This document shows positions 38,726-40,079 of a stretch of DNA of 40,079 nt, in pieces. Below the pieces are notes generated by a model, which saw only the letters and a program-made list of their open reading frames with translations, had not been told where the DNA came from and ran no database searches. Location: the IMG/VR virus record IMGVR_UViG_3300033149_007553, positions 1-40,079 of that record, one strand, 5' to 3'. This DNA is from a virus. Every line of letters begins with the position of its first letter. The stretch's first letter is position 1. Both the position numbers and the translations under genes were made by a program.

Positions 38726-39775
38726 ATGGCGACCGGCGACGCGCTCAAGAAGGTCCGCCCCGGCGACCGGCTCAGGATCCCGGCCAAGGCGTACAACGCC
38801 TTCGTGGAGGTCGCCGCGGCCCACCGTGCCGGCCAGTCGAGTCTGGACCGGACCTTCCAGCGCGGCCATGCCTGGCAGTCCGGCATCGTGCCTGTCCGCA
38901 ACGACACAGGCGCCGATCGGGACCGTTTGTCCGTCCTGGCCATCGACGGGCCGGTCTTCGCGCCCGACAACGGCGGCGGGGCAGCCGACGAGGCTTTCAT
39001 CCGCCGCGTCGTGCTCAAGGGCACCACGCCGTCGCGGCCGTCGGACGTCGGCTGGTTCGTCATCACGCTCGAGCCCATCGGCGCCGGCAAGATCGGCCGG
39101 GCCTGCGTCTCGGGCGTCTGCCCAGCGCTGGTGAAGTACGAGGAAGACTGGCACTACTTCGCCGACATCACCGACGGCGACAGCGGGAAGTTGACCTCCG
39201 GCGAACGGGGTGCCGCTGAGCTGCTGTGGGTCTCCGACTCGGCCGGGGGCAGCAGCGCCATCCTCGCCGTCGTGCGCCTGGCCAACTACCCGCCGTCGCT
39301 GCACTGGGCGAAGGTGTCTTCCGACTGGTCGAGCGGCAACACGATCGACGCCAACCCGTGCAACGATGACGGCAGTGACGTGGACACGAGCATCGACCTC
39401 ACGCTCTACGCCGTCTCGGACACCGACCACGACTGTGACTACGTCTACGCAAAGGAAGACGACGTGGTCGCCTACGTCCCCTGGGGGGAGGACAAGGGCG
39501 TCCTGGTGAACATCATCCATGGCGGCCTGTTCGAGTACGCGAAAGACCTGAGCCCGCAACCGCCTACCGACGATGACGACACGCACTACACGGACACCTG
39601 GGACCGGGACGATGACGACGACAACAACCTGGGCCTCACCCTTTACATCCAGACCCGGGAATACATGGACCCGGACACCTACCACTGGATCGCCGTCATG
39701 CGCAAGGTCCAAATCGACAGCCTCGGCTGCTGGCGGCACGTAGGTCCCGAGCACCACGTCACTATCTCCAGCTAG
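38726..39775 (+). CDS. Distal tail-region protein with acidic stretch
   Basis: A 349-residue protein, two bases after the previous stop. It starts MATGDALKKVRPGDRLRIPA and has a beta-rich central part (VLKGTTPSRPSDVGWFVITL, IGRACVSGVCPALVKYEED). Near 275-305 it is very acidic (TDDDDTHYTDTWDRDDDDDN), perhaps a metal-binding or interaction loop. KAYNAFVEVAAAHR near the N terminus resembles the short helical module of other phage tail-tip proteins; the function is unknown. Confidence 0.7.
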   Translation: MATGDALKKVRPGDRLRIPAKAYNAFVEVAAAHRAGQSSLDRTFQRGHAWQSGIVPVRNDTGADRDRLSVLAIDGPVFAPDNGGGAADEAFIRRVVLKGTTPSRPSDVGWFVITLEPIGAGKIGRACVSGVCPALVKYEEDWHYFADITDGDSGKLTSGERGAAELLWVSDSAGGSSAILAVVRLANYPPSLHWAKVSSDWSSGNTIDANPCNDDGSDVDTSIDLTLYAVSDTDHDCDYVYAKEDDVVAYVPWGEDKGVLVNIIHGGLFEYAKDLSPQPPTDDDDTHYTDTWDRDDDDDNNLGLTLYIQTREYMDPDTYHWIAVMRKVQIDSLGCWRHVGPEHHVTISS

Positions 39776-39803
39776 CCCGCCAACCGCCCAAGCCCTGGCG
39801 GAA

Positions 39804-40079
39804 GTGTACACGAACCTGGAATGGTACTTCCGGCAGTACGCTTCCGGAGACGGCTTCCAGGACTTCGGCGACGGCTGGACGGAGGGCGTGGCGAACCTCT
39901 GGCGCACCGACACCGCCGTCTGCCTGGGCTCGTATACCTACAGCGGCGGCCAGTTCCTCAACGGCACGATCACCGACCCGACCCCGTACCCTCCCGGCGA
40001 CCAAGTCGTGGGCTACGGCGCCAACGAAGGCTTCGGCGGCAACTACGTCGTCGCCTGGTTCGACTGCGAGTACCCATGA
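39804..40079 (+). CDS. Unknown protein near the right edge of the window
   Basis: An open frame of 91 residues ending with TGA on the last base. The product begins YTNLEWYFRQYASGDGFQDF after the initiating GTG and has GTITDPTPYPPGDQVVGYGA and YVVAWFDCEYP at the end. The composition (aromatic, Gly and Asp rich) is like the preceding virion protein, so it is probably another tail or tip protein. The GTG at 39804 has no clear ribosome site. The frame stays open upstream to about 39771, overlapping the previous stop, so the true start may differ. Confidence 0.5.
   Translation: MYTNLEWYFRQYASGDGFQDFGDGWTEGVANLWRTDTAVCLGSYTYSGGQFLNGTITDPTPYPPGDQVVGYGANEGFGGNYVVAWFDCEYP

Overview
The window is the left part of an integrated tailed phage (prophage), GC-rich throughout (roughly two thirds GC by eye). 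It starts inside a tRNA-Gly(CCC) gene, the attachment site, with a tyrosine integrase next to it. It runs through lysogeny/regulation, replication, packaging, head and tail genes and ends in the tail region, so lysis genes and the far att site lie outside. The host is probably an uncultured high-GC bacterium. The ECF sigma/ImmA gene set, the small-gene style and the palindromic repeats resemble Planctomycetota-type genomes to me, but that is an impression rather than proof.

Layout. 1-2200 (minus): integrase and an excisionase-like HTH gene. 2289-4210 (minus): ImmA/IrrE-type metallopeptidase, an acidic small protein and an ECF sigma factor in one operon. It is divided by a large dyad (4250-4322) from a DUF2188 gene. 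5094-7537 (plus): an isolated two-gene cassette of unknown function, closed by a strong terminator. 7705-8349: a second, phage-type sigma factor. 8393-19915 (plus): recombination and replication operon with a RecE-like nuclease, Sak4-like ATPase, DUF669 ssDNA-binding protein, RusA resolvase, nucleotide-metabolism protein, metallophosphoesterase, SF2 helicase, P-loop kinase, two ParB-N DNA methylases, a small nuclease-like protein and a primase-polymerase/helicase. The last of these ends in an iteron array that looks like the replication origin (18211-18467). 19924-22703 (minus): small accessory and regulatory genes. 22901-40079 (plus): terminase, portal, fused protease-capsid, cement protein, connectors, a cysteine-rich fibre-like protein, glycosyltransferase, tail tube, frameshifted tail chaperone, three membrane proteins, tape measure and distal tail proteins.

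How the parts may work together. Three copies of one 46-bp bipartite element (GCGCGACA, 13 bases, TGCAGATGTAGAGGGTG, then GAAGG at fixed distance) stand upstream of the excision/integration genes (2155-2200, minus), the replication operon (8336-8381) and the head-tail operon (25374-25419). The middle copy lies at the 3' end of the phage sigma gene. The simplest reading is a phage regulon in which the encoded sigma factor, or another phage regulator, switches on all three blocks. No classical CI-type repressor gene was seen. The ECF sigma/acidic protein/ImmA operon is the best candidate for the lysogeny decision, with the metallopeptidase perhaps cleaving a partner of the sigma factor. This is inference. 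The strongest leads are this regulon, the structured iteron origin, the 5094-7537 cassette, and an identical 21-bp palindrome inserted in the same reading frame in two unrelated genes.
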